Shown: positions 18,466 through 29,330, counted from the stretch's first letter. The stretch: 64,000 nt of DNA from Kovacikia minuta CCNUW1 (GCF_020091585.1 NZ_CP083582.1:3906001-3970000); one strand, 5' to 3'. The notes: generated from the sequence alone by a model not told the origin. Translations and numbers: made by a program.

Positions 18466-21336
18466 ATGTCTCATCCTGATTTTGCCTCTCGCTCCAAGCG
18501 TCGATCGCTGCGTACCATTCTGGTTATCCCCTTTGTCCTGCAAACCTTTGGAGCCGTGAGCTTAGTCGGGTATCTTTCTTTTCGAAATGGTCAGACAGCC
18601 GTGAATGAGCTTGCCAGCAAGCTACGGAGCGAAACATCAACCCGCATTCAAGATCAAATCTCGCGCTATTTGAAGTCTGCGGCACTCGTTAACCAAATTA
18701 ACCTGGACGACTTGCAGCGAGGGCAATGGAGCTTACAGGATCTCAAAAGTCAGGAGCGTCAAACCTGGCATATGCTGCGCCTGTTCCATCCCTCGATCCA
18801 GGCAAACGCCATTGCGACCCAGAAGTCATTCAGAGTTGTGCATCAATATAGGGGAGATGAGCCACGACTCATCGCAGTCAACGATCGTGGGGCGCTTTTT
18901 CGCTCCTACGCGATGGATGCGGAAGGGAAGCCAACCAAAGTCATGGAAACGGCTGAAAGTTATGATGTGCAAGCCAAGCCATACTACAAGGCAGTGGCAA
19001 AAAGTGGTAAGGCAACATGGGTTATTTTCCCGCATGCTACCCAGAAGTATATGCTGGTGAGCCTTGCCACTCCAATTTGGGATCAAAACCATCAGCTTAC
19101 GGGGGTCTTGCTCGGAACTTCCTCCCTGGCAGATATTTCCCAATTTCTCAATAGCTTCCAGGTGAGTGCGACGGGAGCGATGTTTGTCGTGGAACGCTCT
19201 GGTTTGCTCGTTGCCAATTCATCCGATCAACCGTCAATTATGATCAGCGGTGATGGGAAGCCGCAACGCCTGAAAGCAAGCGAGAGCGGCAATGCACTCA
19301 TTCGTCAGACTGCCCAGTACCTGAATAGCCGATCGGGGGGTTGGGCAACCATCAATGCTGTTCAACGGTCTGACTTTACCATTAATGGCGAACGACAGTT
19401 TGTCCAGGTCACACCGTTGAAAGACGACCACGGACTCGATTGGCTGGTTGTGGTTGTTGTCCCCGAAAAAGACTTTATGGGACAGATCAATGCTAACACT
19501 CGCTCTACGATTCTACTTTGTCTGGCAGCACTTGCGATTGCCATCAGCATTGGGATTCTGACTGCCCGTTGGGTTACGCGTCCCATTTTGCGGCTCAATC
19601 AGGCAGCCAAAGATATTACCATTGGCAAATGGGATCGGGACAGCGCGATCGACCTGAATCGCCATGATGAAGTTGGAGAACTTGCCGAGTCATTTAACAG
19701 CATGGCAAATCAACTGAAGTCTTCCTTTGAAACCCTGGAACAAAAGGTAGAAGAACGCACCGCAGAACTAGCGGAAGCAAAAGAGAAATCTGAGGTTGCA
19801 AACCAGGCAAAAAGTGAGTTTCTTGCCAATATGAGCCATGAACTGCGTACTCCGCTCAACGGTATTTTGGGTTACGCACAAATTCTGCAACGGGGGGAAG
19901 ATTTAACCGAACGGGGGAAGAAGGGAATTGACGTGATTTATCAATGCGGTAATCACTTGCTGAACTTGATAAACGATATTCTTGACCTGGCTAAAATCGA
20001 AGCTCGTAAGTTAGAACTCCATCCTGGTGATGTGTCTTTTCCGGTTTTCCTGGAAGGCATTGCAGAAATGATGCGGGTTCGCGCCGGTCAGAAGGGAATC
20101 CATTTCACCTTTGTAGCGGATGCAGATTTGCCGATCGGGGTTGTAATGGATGAAAAACGTCTGCGGCAGGTGTTGATTAATTTATTAGGTAATGCCATCA
20201 AATTTACTGACAGCGGTAGTGTCACGTTCAAAGTTAGAAAAATTCAGAACGAAGCCGTGGGAACGAAAGATGTTAGCGCTGGAGACCAACTGGAGGAACC
20301 TAGCAAAAATACCTTATTCCCCCTTCAGGATTCTCAACTCATTCGCCTTCGGTTTGAGGTGAAAGATACAGGCGTTGGCATATCCCCTGATGGCATAGCA
20401 AAGATTTTTCAACCCTTTGAACAGGTTGGGGATGTCAAAAAACAGTCGGAAGGAACGGGGCTGGGACTGGCAATCAGTCAGCAAATTGTGTCGTTGATGG
20501 GAAGTAGCCTTAAGGTGGAAAGTGAGCCTGGAGAGGGTAGCACCTTCTGGTTTGAAGTTGAACTACCCGAAGCGCAGGAGTGGACAGTTAGCCAGCGATC
20601 GCCCCAGCAAGAGTTCATCAGTGGGTTTATCGGCAATCAGCGCAAGATTATGGTAGTAGACGATCGCTGGGAAAATCGGTCTGTCCTCGTTAATCTGCTG
20701 GAACCTCTGGGATTTGAGCTAATTGAAGTGGGAAATGGTCAAACCGCATTAGAGGCCGCCAAGAGGTATTATCCTGACCTGATTATTACTGACCTGATGA
20801 TGCCAGGGATGGATGGCTATGAAATGCTGCGACAATTGCGCCAGATTCCAGAGTTAAAGGATATTCCCGTGATCGCCTCGTCTGCCAGCGTATTTGAGCG
20901 TAACCAGAATGAGAGTATTGCTGCCGGAGCAAATGCATTTTTACCCAAACCCGTTGAAGCTGCTGCCCTGCTGAAGCTATTGGAAAAACATCTTAATCTG
21001 CAATGGGTTTATGCTGATCAGTCAACTGAGATTGCAACTGAGATTGCAACTGAGATTGCAACTGGAGGTAAGACTCATGGAATTCATCCATCTCCATCTC
21101 CTTTACCTCCTAACGCAATGACTTTGCCTGATCCTGACATCCTGATTCAATTATATAAACTGGCACGGCAAGGGCGATTGATGGCGATCGAACAGCAGCT
21201 TAAACTTCTGGAAAAAACCGATCAACCATGTCTGGAATTCATCCAGGTTGTGCGGCAGCATGCAATTGAGTTTCAAGCCGAAAAAATTCGTTTGCTCATT
21301 GAAGGCTATCTTCCAACAGCAGGTGACAGGTGTTAG
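18466..21336 (+). CDS. Hybrid sensor histidine kinase (dCache-HAMP-HisKA-HATPase-REC)
   Basis: A 956-residue membrane kinase. From the start at 18466 ([20 protein letters not shown]): TM1 about 18-38; extracytoplasmic dCache-like sensor about 45-340; TM2 ([20 protein letters not shown]); HAMP ([18 protein letters not shown]); HisKA with phospho-acceptor His458 ([16 protein letters not shown]); ATPase with [10 protein letters not shown] and [11 protein letters not shown]; receiver with Asp776 ([15 protein letters not shown]); and a C-terminal helical tail that may act as an HPt-like module but shows no clear His motif. A 12-base unit repeated three times (about 21025-21060) gives [13 protein letters not shown] between receiver and tail. 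I preferred 18466 over the upstream 18325 start because the family N-terminus begins here. Confidence 0.92.
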   Translation: MSHPDFASRSKRRSLRTILVIPFVLQTFGAVSLVGYLSFRNGQTAVNELASKLRSETSTRIQDQISRYLKSAALVNQINLDDLQRGQWSLQDLKSQERQTWHMLRLFHPSIQANAIATQKSFRVVHQYRGDEPRLIAVNDRGALFRSYAMDAEGKPTKVMETAESYDVQAKPYYKAVAKSGKATWVIFPHATQKYMLVSLATPIWDQNHQLTGVLLGTSSLADISQFLNSFQVSATGAMFVVERSGLLVANSSDQPSIMISGDGKPQRLKASESGNALIRQTAQYLNSRSGGWATINAVQRSDFTINGERQFVQVTPLKDDHGLDWLVVVVVPEKDFMGQINANTRSTILLCLAALAIAISIGILTARWVTRPILRLNQAAKDITIGKWDRDSAIDLNRHDEVGELAESFNSMANQLKSSFETLEQKVEERTAELAEAKEKSEVANQAKSEFLANMSHELRTPLNGILGYAQILQRGEDLTERGKKGIDVIYQCGNHLLNLINDILDLAKIEARKLELHPGDVSFPVFLEGIAEMMRVRAGQKGIHFTFVADADLPIGVVMDEKRLRQVLINLLGNAIKFTDSGSVTFKVRKIQNEAVGTKDVSAGDQLEEPSKNTLFPLQDSQLIRLRFEVKDTGVGISPDGIAKIFQPFEQVGDVKKQSEGTGLGLAISQQIVSLMGSSLKVESEPGEGSTFWFEVELPEAQEWTVSQRSPQQEFISGFIGNQRKIMVVDDRWENRSVLVNLLEPLGFELIEVGNGQTALEAAKRYYPDLIITDLMMPGMDGYEMLRQLRQIPELKDIPVIASSASVFERNQNESIAAGANAFLPKPVEAAALLKLLEKHLNLQWVYADQSTEIATEIATEIATGGKTHGIHPSPSPLPPNAMTLPDPDILIQLYKLARQGRLMAIEQQLKLLEKTDQPCLEFIQVVRQHAIEFQAEKIRLLIEGYLPTAGDRC

Positions 21337-21687
21337 ATGCCAGGTAAGAAAGGAGAGAAGAGGGAAGGGCTAAGAATCAGAATTCACTGTTAATCCTAAA
21401 CGCATTCATCAAGGTCACAACGTATGAACGGTTATTCATATGTGACAATCCTTCCAAATTCAATTTCTGGCACACAAAAAACCGTATCTTTCCTGATTAC
21501 TAAAGAGTCGTTCGTATTCCGGAGTGAGTTGTTTTAGCTGAACCCTGGGAACGACTTGATAGCCCTAGCTCCAAAGGTTGGGACATCTCGTGTGTTTGAA
21601 ACCCCTGGTCTCTGGCTATTGCTTCCCTAACATCTGTCACCTAGTACCTACCACCTGCTAGACTGTTCCCTTCTCTGGACAAATTCT
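21337..21687. other. Intergenic region, no gene recognised
   Basis: About 350 bases with short heptamer stretches at both ends (CAGGTGACAGG near 21318, ACCTACCACC near 21645). No gene, RNA or clear terminator is seen. Confidence 0.5.
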
Positions 21688-22881
21688 ATGAATTTTTCAA
21701 GGATTGTGACCATTGTTACCCTGTGTTCCTTGTCGGGAGTATCCTTTGTTGGCGGTTTTTTGGGCATTTTTAGTAGCCACAGCAACAACCCCTCACCGCC
21801 CGATGATGACAAAGATGCAACGAAACCTGATCCAAAGACTCAGAAAGCAAAACTGAAATCGCAAACTGCGATCGCAACCCCAGAAAAATTACCCAATCAA
21901 CAACCCCATAAAGCCAAAAAACAGCAGCCATCAAAGGGTACTGCTCAAAAAAGAACTACTCAGAAGCTTGCAAAATTACCGTTGACATCATCCCTTTCCC
22001 TACCTTCTACGATGGAAGGCAATCAAAAGTCGCAGCGTCAACGATCGTCCTCTAATCCGGTGTGGAACCGAACCAAATTTACGCGAAGCACGGGGGCAAT
22101 TGCTGCTCCAGAAACGATTTCATCAACCCAATCGGTTAGTGCCAGACAGGAGCAACCGTCAACGGATGCAACGCTGGCTTTCATGGTGCCCTTGAAGGAC
22201 ATTGAAGGCCATTGGGCTCAATATTACATTGAAAATCTGGCTTCCAGGGGCGTGGTTCACGGGTTTCCGGATGGCAGTTTTCGCCCCAATCAGCAGATCA
22301 CCCCCAGTGAGTTTGCGACCATCACCCGAAATGCTTTTCAAGGCTCATCTGCGGCTCCTACCTATTATGATTTGCAATTCCATACATCGGAAGGGGTGGC
22401 AACTCGGGCAGACGCGGCAGCCTATGTTTATCAGGTTCTATCGAAATCTGAACCCGCTTTATCCGTAACCAGGGTTGAGGTGAATGGTGAAGTGGCGCAT
22501 CCGGGTGCCTATTCTCTGGCAGCAGCGAGCGATCCTCGATTGGGCAGGGGAAACAACTTTCCCACCGTATCCCGTGCCATTCAGCAGGCAGGAGGTAGCC
22601 TCGCTTCAGCCGACTTGCGCCAGGTTGAGGTTCACCGGCTCACAGAAATGGGAACCAAACGGGTGATTAAGGTAGATATCCAAAAAATGCGGCAAACGGG
22701 CGATCGCACCCAGGATTTGGTGTTGCAACAGGATGACAAACTGGTCATTCCAACGGCTGTGTCTAAAGCCCAGCCCGCAATTTCGTCACCAGAAAAACTA
22801 TCGAAGTTCTCAAAACCAACTCAACCAACTCCTCAACCTCTGAAAGCAGAATCTCAATTACTTGAGATAAATACAAATTGA
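21688..22881 (+). CDS. SLH and SLBB domain envelope protein
   Basis: A 397-residue exported or membrane-anchored protein. Residues 5-28 are hydrophobic (IVTIVTLCSLSGVSFVGGFL), followed by a long Lys/Gln/Ser/Pro-rich disordered segment to about residue 165. An SLH domain at about 170-225 (FKDIEGHWAQ type: LKDIEGHWAQYYIENLA, GFPDGSFRPNQQITPSEFA) would bind the peptidoglycan-linked polymer of the cell wall. It is followed by an SLBB-like domain at about 255-360 (VEVNGEVAHPGAYSL to DDKLVIPTA), as in polysaccharide-export proteins. A link between cell wall and polysaccharide or fibre export is plausible but inferred. Confidence 0.82.
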   Translation: MNFSRIVTIVTLCSLSGVSFVGGFLGIFSSHSNNPSPPDDDKDATKPDPKTQKAKLKSQTAIATPEKLPNQQPHKAKKQQPSKGTAQKRTTQKLAKLPLTSSLSLPSTMEGNQKSQRQRSSSNPVWNRTKFTRSTGAIAAPETISSTQSVSARQEQPSTDATLAFMVPLKDIEGHWAQYYIENLASRGVVHGFPDGSFRPNQQITPSEFATITRNAFQGSSAAPTYYDLQFHTSEGVATRADAAAYVYQVLSKSEPALSVTRVEVNGEVAHPGAYSLAAASDPRLGRGNNFPTVSRAIQQAGGSLASADLRQVEVHRLTEMGTKRVIKVDIQKMRQTGDRTQDLVLQQDDKLVIPTAVSKAQPAISSPEKLSKFSKPTQPTPQPLKAESQLLEINTN

Positions 22882-23041
22882 GTCTCAGATCCCCTTTTCT
22901 AGCAGATGAACCAGGTGAATCGAATCAGGTTCAGCGAAACATTGTGGGGATCTCAGCTTCCAAATTTCCCATCGTGTAACCACCGGAATCATTAGTAGCA
23001 GCGTTAACATTGCAGAATGAGTTTCTGCGGAGAGATCGCTG

Positions 23042-24841
23042 ATGATGGATCGCGTGCTGGTCGATCGCTACGAAATCCGTAAGCAACTGGGCAAGAAACC
23101 TGGACGCCAAACTCTGCTGGCATGGGATCGACAAGTCAAGAATCTAGTAGTTATAAAGTTACTCAGTTTTAGTCAGGAATTTGTTTGGGATGACCTGAAA
23201 TTATTTGAGCGAGAAGCAGAAACCTTACGCACACTCTCCCATTCAGCGATTCCGCAGTACCTGGATTTTTTTGAAGTGACTTTACCCCACGCCCACAGTT
23301 TTGCACTCGTTCAAAGCTATGTAGAGGGAGATTCACTGGAATCGCACTTAAAATCAGGGCAGACATTTAGCGAGCTGGACGTAAAACAACTTGCTGTGTC
23401 GCTGTTGGAAATTCTGGTTTACTTACACGATCGCCAACCACCCGTTATCCATCGGGATATCAAACCTAGCAACATTCTGTTGAGAAACCGCTCTGGAAAT
23501 TCGATTGGTGATGTCTATCTGGTGGATTTTGGTTCTGTGCAAACTCTAGCTGCAACCGAAGGCGGAACAATTACAATCGTTGGCACCTTTGGCTACATGC
23601 CTCCAGAACAATTTGGCGGGCGTACCGTTCCTGCATCGGATTTGTACGGGCTAGGTGCAACACTGATTTATGTGGCAACGGGAAGACATCCTGCCGATAT
23701 TCCTCAGAAGCAACTGAAGTTACAATTCGAGTCCTTAACTACGCTGAGTTCTGAGTTGACCCAGTGGTTAGCACGTTTGGTAGAACCAGGTCTGGATGAA
23801 CGGTTTGTATCAGCGGCGGCAGCATTGCAAAAAGCAAACAGCCTTAATACACATCAAAAGGTGTACATTGAACAACCTGCGGCAGAAATTACACTCACTC
23901 CGATCACTAAACCTCCTAGCAGTCGAATTGAGTTATCAAAATCAGCAAATCTGCTGACCATTCAATTTCCTCAAACATTATCCAAACGAACTCATTCACC
24001 ATCCCCACTATTCAAAAACGTTCCTGTTTGGTTTACTGTCGGTCTAATGCTTGCTTTCATCAATCCGGCTTTACCAGTTTCTCTTTTGCCTCTGTGGATC
24101 AGTGGCGTCTGTCTAGAGCAAATTATTTTAAGGTTCTTCAGACGACCTCTCACCAAATGCAACAGTCTCAGAATTGATCAGCACCAAATTACCCTTAACC
24201 TTTACGAACAGGACAAACTCAAAACGTCAATTTTTAGCCCTCGTCAAAAGATCACGGGTCTGGAGTACCGTATCGGTGATGAAGGCTGTTACGCATTAAC
24301 TATCTGGGCAGATAAGCAGTATGAGTTGAGCAGTCGTGACTCACTCTCTGCCCAAGAGTTGCAGTGGCTAGCCTATGAACTCGGAAGGTGGTTGGATCTA
24401 CCTATTCAACAAACTAAGCAGCACCTACCATTGCCCATCGCCCTGTTTCGCAAAGGAGTACCAGAGATTCTTCCATCTCAAGCTGTTGTCGAAAAACCGA
24501 TCGACAGCAAGATTGTTTTGTTAAAAAGACCGGGTTGGATTGATATTTTAATTCCGTTCAATTCGAGCCAGAATACTGATGGCTACACCCGACTTTATAT
24601 TGATCATCAACAAATTCACCAAACCTCTGCATTCAAAAAAGATCCGCTTCCTAGCTTGAGAATGGCTATTAACGCAATCGAGTACCACAGCCACAGCGAT
24701 AACTCAGATGGTTTTCTAAGAGTTTGGGCTGGACGGCAGAGATATGATTTGGGAGAAGATGGCTCACTCTCCGCAGCGGAACTTGACTGGTTGGCATATG
24801 AACTCAGTCAGTGGTTGGGATTGCCAGTTTACCGAACTTAA
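23042..24841 (+). CDS. Serine/threonine protein kinase
   Basis: A 599-residue Hanks-type kinase. The kinase domain (about 9-275) has the lysine in NLVVIKLLSF, HRDIKPSNILL with catalytic Asp139, VDFGSVQTL as the DFG segment and GTFGYMPPEQFGG as activation/APE segment. The glycine-rich loop (LGKKPGRQTL) is degenerate. A hydrophobic stretch (about 325-365, VPVWFTVGLMLAFINPALPV) anchors it to the membrane. The C-terminal region carries two related modules, each ending SLSAQELQWLAYELGRWLDL or SLSAAELDWLAYELSQWLGL. These look like a duplicated regulatory domain. Two ATG codons (23042, 23045) are adjacent and the first is used here. Confidence 0.93.
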   Translation: MMDRVLVDRYEIRKQLGKKPGRQTLLAWDRQVKNLVVIKLLSFSQEFVWDDLKLFEREAETLRTLSHSAIPQYLDFFEVTLPHAHSFALVQSYVEGDSLESHLKSGQTFSELDVKQLAVSLLEILVYLHDRQPPVIHRDIKPSNILLRNRSGNSIGDVYLVDFGSVQTLAATEGGTITIVGTFGYMPPEQFGGRTVPASDLYGLGATLIYVATGRHPADIPQKQLKLQFESLTTLSSELTQWLARLVEPGLDERFVSAAAALQKANSLNTHQKVYIEQPAAEITLTPITKPPSSRIELSKSANLLTIQFPQTLSKRTHSPSPLFKNVPVWFTVGLMLAFINPALPVSLLPLWISGVCLEQIILRFFRRPLTKCNSLRIDQHQITLNLYEQDKLKTSIFSPRQKITGLEYRIGDEGCYALTIWADKQYELSSRDSLSAQELQWLAYELGRWLDLPIQQTKQHLPLPIALFRKGVPEILPSQAVVEKPIDSKIVLLKRPGWIDILIPFNSSQNTDGYTRLYIDHQQIHQTSAFKKDPLPSLRMAINAIEYHSHSDNSDGFLRVWAGRQRYDLGEDGSLSAAELDWLAYELSQWLGLPVYRT

Positions 24842-24859
24842 AACTTCACTTGAGACGCT

Positions 24860-25540
24860 TTAGCGCCTGATTAGATTAGGTTTAAACGGGTGGGAGTGCG
24901 ATCGTCGTTCAGTTAAATGGCAGTAGAAACGATAGCTCCAACGAACCAGATCCAGGAGAAAGTAGGGCACGCGCAGTCTCAGCGGAGAAAGAATCGGAAG
25001 GTATAGCCAGTAATACGTTCGCTTCAAGTTATCCCACTTCAGGCAGGTTTCCTCCTGGAGAAAGTCTGATATATCCACAACCAACCCCCTGCCTTCAAAC
25101 ATCATCACGTTGCGACCATGAACATCATGGGGATAGAGTCCACGACTGCGTGCATATGCCAGAGCCTGGTCAATGTCCTGGATCACCCGCTTGGGGATAC
25201 GCTTACCCAGATGCATACAGTCGTAGAGGGTAATACCTCGTAGCCGCTTCAGCACCAGGAAATCTTTTCCAGCGTACAAACACTCAGAGAATGAAGGGTG
25301 AGATCCCAAGCGCTGGTAAACCTCCCATTCTTCCTCAAAACCGGGACGACCGGGTGCATAAATTTTCACAACTACATCCGGGTAATCGGGGTGATAAAAC
25401 ACGGCGGCATAGTTTCCTGTTCCCAGTAATTGCCAGGGAGGTGGAACGTGATGAACAACGACTGGATTATGGGGATCAAGGCTCTCAATCTGAAGCTCAG
25501 GAAGGAGTTCTTGATGGATACTCTCGACTAGCCGATCCAT
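24860..25540 (-). CDS. Kinase-like protein, divergent
   Basis: A 226-residue protein with a small kinase-like fold: nucleotide-loop GTGNYAAVFY, lysine in DVVVKIYAPG, catalytic-loop-like YPHDVHGRNVMM and DFG-like VVDISDF. The HRD is replaced by HDVHGRN, as in RIO or choline-kinase-like families, so the substrate may not be protein. The start at 25540 (MDRLVESIHQ) is preferred because the open frame upstream (to 25630) is read from GGTGACAGG-type heptamers. It is convergent with the Ser/Thr kinase gene, with 18 bases between the stops. Confidence 0.75.
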   Translation of the reverse strand: MDRLVESIHQELLPELQIESLDPHNPVVVHHVPPPWQLLGTGNYAAVFYHPDYPDVVVKIYAPGRPGFEEEWEVYQRLGSHPSFSECLYAGKDFLVLKRLRGITLYDCMHLGKRIPKRVIQDIDQALAYARSRGLYPHDVHGRNVMMFEGRGLVVDISDFLQEETCLKWDNLKRTYYWLYLPILSPLRLRVPYFLLDLVRWSYRFYCHLTERRSHSHPFKPNLIRR

Positions 25541-25675
25541 ATAGCAGGTGACAGGTGTGAGGTGACAGGCTTCGGCGTGAGCGCTCAGCCGAACGGTGTC
25601 AGGGAAGAAAAAGCCCGTGACAGAAAGCACCAGAATAACTCAGCCACTTATCGAATCACAAGGCTATCAGTAATC

Positions 25676-26810
25676 AGCTATTAACCCGGCACTAATTGAG
25701 CTTGCATCTTGTTTGATGCATAGGCAATGAACGGATGCTCAAAATACTTGACAATTCGTGCTGGTAACTTCTGCAACTTGCTGAGATGAGAAATGATTCG
25801 TTGCTTCATTTGAGCCAGATTGCGAGACGGTGGCTTCGAGTGAACTCCCTGTTTGACATCACCATTGAGATACTCGGTGGGATTGAGTTCCGGTGAGTAA
25901 GATGGCAACAAAAACAGTTCAATCTCCTGTTTGTGCGCTGCTAACCATTGCTGCACTTGGCCGCCGCGATGTACCGGATGTTGGTCTACAATCCAAAACA
26001 ATTTGCGCTCTCGCTTGGCAATCAGCCGCTCCAGAAATGTCAAAAACACGGCTTGTGTGAACTTGCTGGTGTAGAGCATAAAGCGAATATTACCCTGGTT
26101 GCTGACGCTGGCAATGAAGTTGACTCGCACTCGTTGCTTCTGACTCAGATGAATCTCAGGCGTTTCTCCAATCGGTGCATATCCTCGTCCTGCTTGAGCA
26201 TCTGAGCGCAGTCCTGACTCATCCCCCAAGGCAATCTCGGCTCCTTCAGTTTTGGCACGGTGCTCAATGCTCGGGTAGGTGTGCTCTAACCACTCCTCTA
26301 CGGCTTCTGGGTCTTGCTCATAAGCTCGTTTGAGCGGTTTCTGGGGACTGTAGCCCCAGCGCCACAAATACAACCCCACCGTCCGGATCGGCATCTCAAC
26401 CCCACACTGCTGCTCAATCAAGTCTTGAACTGCTCGGCGGGTCCAGAGGGCACTATCAATCTCTAATTCCTCAGGAAAATGTCCTTGCATCAACTCCTGG
26501 AGGCGGTTTTCTTACTCCAAGCTCAAGCTGCGTCCAACCCCTACTTTGCGTCCGCGTTGCTGCTGATGGAGGGCAACTTCTCCCATTTCTTGGTACTGCT
26601 GCCACCAATCTGAAACGGTGTTGCGGTGTACCCCTAAGTAGCTGGCTATATCCACAAATCGCTTCCCTTGCTGGCGCAGTCGAATCGCTTGTTGCCTGAG
26701 ATAGTCTTGAGTATTTGGATCGAGTAGTCGGGCATCTGGTTTATTCATGCTTCCATTGTACTAATTGCCTCATTCCCTCTGCACGCTCTTAACCTGCCGG
26801 GTTAAAAGCT
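25676..26810 (-). mobile_element. IS630-family insertion sequence
   Basis: An element of about 1.13 kb with 17-base terminal inverted repeats, AGCTATTAACCCGGCAC at 25676-25692 and the complement of AGCTTTTAACCCGGCAG at 26794-26810 (15 of 17 matching). It contains a single transposase gene interrupted by an in-frame stop. The transposase stop codon lies inside the left terminal repeat. A perfectly symmetrical TA target duplication is not evident. Confidence 0.8.
25681..26748 (-). pseudogene. IS630 family transposase, interrupted by an in-frame TAA
   Basis: The first segment (26748 to 26512) encodes a helix-turn-helix domain (LRQQGKRFVDIASYLGVHRN, VSDWWQQYQEMG). The second (to 25681) encodes the DDE catalytic domain with ALGDESGLRSDA, IVDQHPVHRGGQ and LPSYSPELNPTEYLNGD. 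Both are in the same frame, separated only by one TAA at 26512-26514 within SLSLE-stop-ENRLQELMQG. A C-to-T change of CAA would explain it. No shift is needed, so this is a nonsense mutation, not the programmed frameshift seen in some IS630 elements. The second segment could only start at TTG 26493 or ATG 26490. The element is probably inactive. Confidence 0.85.
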
Positions 26811-27021
26811 AGAACTTGGTATAGCGCTACTGACAAAGGTTAGGACAAATTGAACGGTTGAAATGGTTCTATATTAGTCATTTGCCCTCTGCCCTCTGCC
26901 TTCTGCCTCCTGCTATAACGAGTAGGAGGGCGATTGAACGCTGTTAGTGTTGCGTTTGTGAGAAGGGAAAGGGCGATCGGTGTTATGGAGAGGCAGCGAT
27001 CGTGGGTTAACACGTTGGTTT

Positions 27022-28206
27022 TCAGTCCATCGCCAACTGCGATCCCCAAACATCCTGGGGGCGAAAGGTTTGATCGGTTGGGATGGGGGCGACGAATTCA
27101 CTCAGTAGGAATTTGCCAGCTTCGATCCATTGCTTCAGTTCCAGGGCGACCTGTCGGGAAAGGAACAGGCTAGCCAGGGGTGCAACTCGCACGGGTTTGC
27201 CATCTACCACAATTCGCCCTGATTTGAGTTGGGCATAGGTCACCAAGCCAAAAGTGGGACGCACTCGTCGGGGAATGGAAAAGTCTACGATCGGTGCCAC
27301 CAGTTCCTGATCCTGAACTGCGCAAGCTGCCACCACTGCTTCATGCAGGACAGGTAAGGGGACACCGACCCCCAACATTAACGAAGGACCGTAGCTTTTG
27401 AAGTAACATCCCCGCACCCAACGGGCATCCATTTGCTTTGCATCCCCAATCAGTGCCAGGGTCGCTGCGGGACCGATCGGGGTGCGATTGGGTAGGCGTT
27501 TTTGCAATGGAAAATGTTGGGTTCCCTCCCAGGCAACATACCCAATGCCTCCCCCCAAAAAGATGCGGGTGCCAATTCCAACCACCTGCAAGTCTGGATC
27601 GTTCAGTAAAGGGGAAATGGCTCCAGGGTTGGAGTAAACGGCGTTTGCCAATCGAGGTTGCAAAGGACCGAGATAGGTAAATAGGGGACGATCTCCCCCA
27701 TTCACTCCCACAATGAAGTTCTGATACAAGTTGCGTGGGTTAAACAGATAAAACTGGTTAATCGTATCGCGGGTAATCGTCGTTTCAAAGGAGGCACGTG
27801 GGTAGCAATCGGTTACTTGCCCCAGTGCCCGCAGGGAAACGGGTTTGCCCGCAATCAAGTCTTCAATCACATAGCCACCGCCACCTTTCTCCCGCACTTC
27901 CTCGCCATCGCTTGCTTCCGCTGCCTGCGTTGCCCCCAGATACAGATCGACGGCTCCAAACCCAGAGTAGGCAGGAACACCACCCACCCAGCACTGACGA
28001 ATTTTAATCGGTGGATCGGTGTGCCCCAGGTTAAGAATCGCCCCAGAAGATTCCATCGGCTCAAAGGTGCCTGTGGTAATCACATCTACCTCTTTTGCTG
28101 CCTGCGTCACCCCCACTTCGGCAACCCGCGTTTTTAACTCCTCCACGGTTAACACGACGGCATGTTGACGGCTAATTTTGTCGTTGATTTCGGCGATCGA
28201 TCGCAT
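27022..28206 (-). CDS. DUF39 / homocysteine biosynthesis family protein
   Basis: A 394-residue protein of the DUF39 family. Archaeal members are implicated in homocysteine formation from aspartate semialdehyde, and the cyanobacterial role is not established. Recognisable stretches: MRSIAEINDKISRQHAVVLT, TTGTFEPMESSGAILNLGHT (about 44-63), GGVPAYSGFGAVDLYLGATQ (about 75-94) and FLGGGIGYVAWEGTQH (about 215-230). No CBS or ferredoxin domain follows, so this is the short form. It stands alone, with heptamer-rich DNA downstream. Confidence 0.85.
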   Translation of the reverse strand: MRSIAEINDKISRQHAVVLTVEELKTRVAEVGVTQAAKEVDVITTGTFEPMESSGAILNLGHTDPPIKIRQCWVGGVPAYSGFGAVDLYLGATQAAEASDGEEVREKGGGGYVIEDLIAGKPVSLRALGQVTDCYPRASFETTITRDTINQFYLFNPRNLYQNFIVGVNGGDRPLFTYLGPLQPRLANAVYSNPGAISPLLNDPDLQVVGIGTRIFLGGGIGYVAWEGTQHFPLQKRLPNRTPIGPAATLALIGDAKQMDARWVRGCYFKSYGPSLMLGVGVPLPVLHEAVVAACAVQDQELVAPIVDFSIPRRVRPTFGLVTYAQLKSGRIVVDGKPVRVAPLASLFLSRQVALELKQWIEAGKFLLSEFVAPIPTDQTFRPQDVWGSQLAMD

Positions 28207-28384
28207 ACAGCTTCATCCACAGGAAGGAATTAGACTAAAACAAGGAGATTGAATTGAGAATTAAGAATTCAGGATAAAAAATTAAAAATGTTTACCAGGC
28301 AGTTCCCTGTACCTGCGTCCATCCCCTAAACATGAAAAATTCTTTCCCGACTCCCCACGCCCCACGCCCAACTCCCCATTTATT

Positions 28385-29158
28385 ATGTCTCTCGCAAAAG
28401 ATTCAAAGCCATTAGAAGATACCCTACAGGAAGATTGGGAGGTTATTTTTCCTCCAGGTGACTTACTGAGTGATGAACCACCCTTGGAAACTGAACGGCA
28501 TCTGCGGCAACTAGTACTTTTGATTCAATGTCTGGAATGGTGGTGGCGTGATAGGCAAGACTTTTACGCTTTTGGCAATCTCACCATTTATTACAGTCCC
28601 CGCCAGCGCAAGTCTGAAAACTTTCGAGGCCCAGACTTTTTCGTGGTATTGGGAACGGAACGGAAACCCCGGAAAAGTTGGGTGGTATGGCAGGAGGATG
28701 GGAAGTATCCCAATGTGATTGTGGAGGTTCTGTCTTCCACCACGGCAGCCACCGATCGGGGGCTAAAGAAACAAATTTATCAAGACATTTTTCGCACTCC
28801 AGATTATTTCTGGTTTGAACCCAATACCCTGGAGTTTAAGGGATTTCATCTGGTCGATGGTCAGTACGAAGAACTTCAGCCCGACGAGCATGGGTGGCTG
28901 TGGAGCCGTCAACTCCAGCTTTACCTCGGCATTCATGACTCCGTGTTGCGGCTGTTTACGCCCGGTGGCGAGCTAATTCCTACCCCAGAGGAAGTTGCAG
29001 TACAAGCTGATCAACGCGCCGAGCAGGAATGGCAACGCGCCGAGCAGGAACAGCAACGCGCCGAGCAGGAACGGCAACGCGCCGAGCAGGAACGGCAACG
29101 CGCAGAACGCCTGACAGAAAAGCTGCGAGAGCTGGGAGTCGATCCATCGGATTTGTAA
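28385..29158 (+). CDS. Uma2 family endonuclease-like protein with coiled-coil tail
   Basis: A 257-residue protein with the Uma2/DUF820 PD-(D/E)XK nuclease-like fold, abundant in cyanobacteria and of unknown role. The putative active site is spread over GPDFFVVLG (Asp), NVIVEVLSSTT (Glu) and GLKKQIYQ (Lys). After residue 200 the chain becomes a heptad coiled coil (QRAEQERQRAEQER). It is encoded by near-identical 21-base direct repeats at about 29011-29106, and ends with LTEKLRELGVDPSDL, the common Uma2 tail. The number of heptads may vary by slippage. The gene has no obvious partner. Confidence 0.9.
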   Translation: MSLAKDSKPLEDTLQEDWEVIFPPGDLLSDEPPLETERHLRQLVLLIQCLEWWWRDRQDFYAFGNLTIYYSPRQRKSENFRGPDFFVVLGTERKPRKSWVVWQEDGKYPNVIVEVLSSTTAATDRGLKKQIYQDIFRTPDYFWFEPNTLEFKGFHLVDGQYEELQPDEHGWLWSRQLQLYLGIHDSVLRLFTPGGELIPTPEEVAVQADQRAEQEWQRAEQEQQRAEQERQRAEQERQRAERLTEKLRELGVDPSDL

Positions 29159-29172
29159 CGTAAACCCCTTTG

Positions 29173-29280
29173 CTAGAACGCCGGTACAGAAACCGGGTTT
29201 CTTCTCTGAGATGCTCAAGTTTTGTTGAATATCCTCACCAGAAACCCGGTTTCTCGAAATACTGTACCGATGCTCTAGTG
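29173..29280 (+). repeat. MITE-like palindromic repeat, family 2, copy A
   Basis: A 108-base element with inverted ends (CTAGAACGCCGGTACAG and, complemented, CTAGAGCATCGGTACAG) and two internal copies of the palindrome AGAAACCCGGTTTCT. A second copy in the opposite orientation lies at 34373-34482. Confidence 0.8.
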
Positions 29281-29330
29281 TTGCTTACTCCCTGACACCT
29301 GACACCTGACACCTGACACCTGCTACAAAT

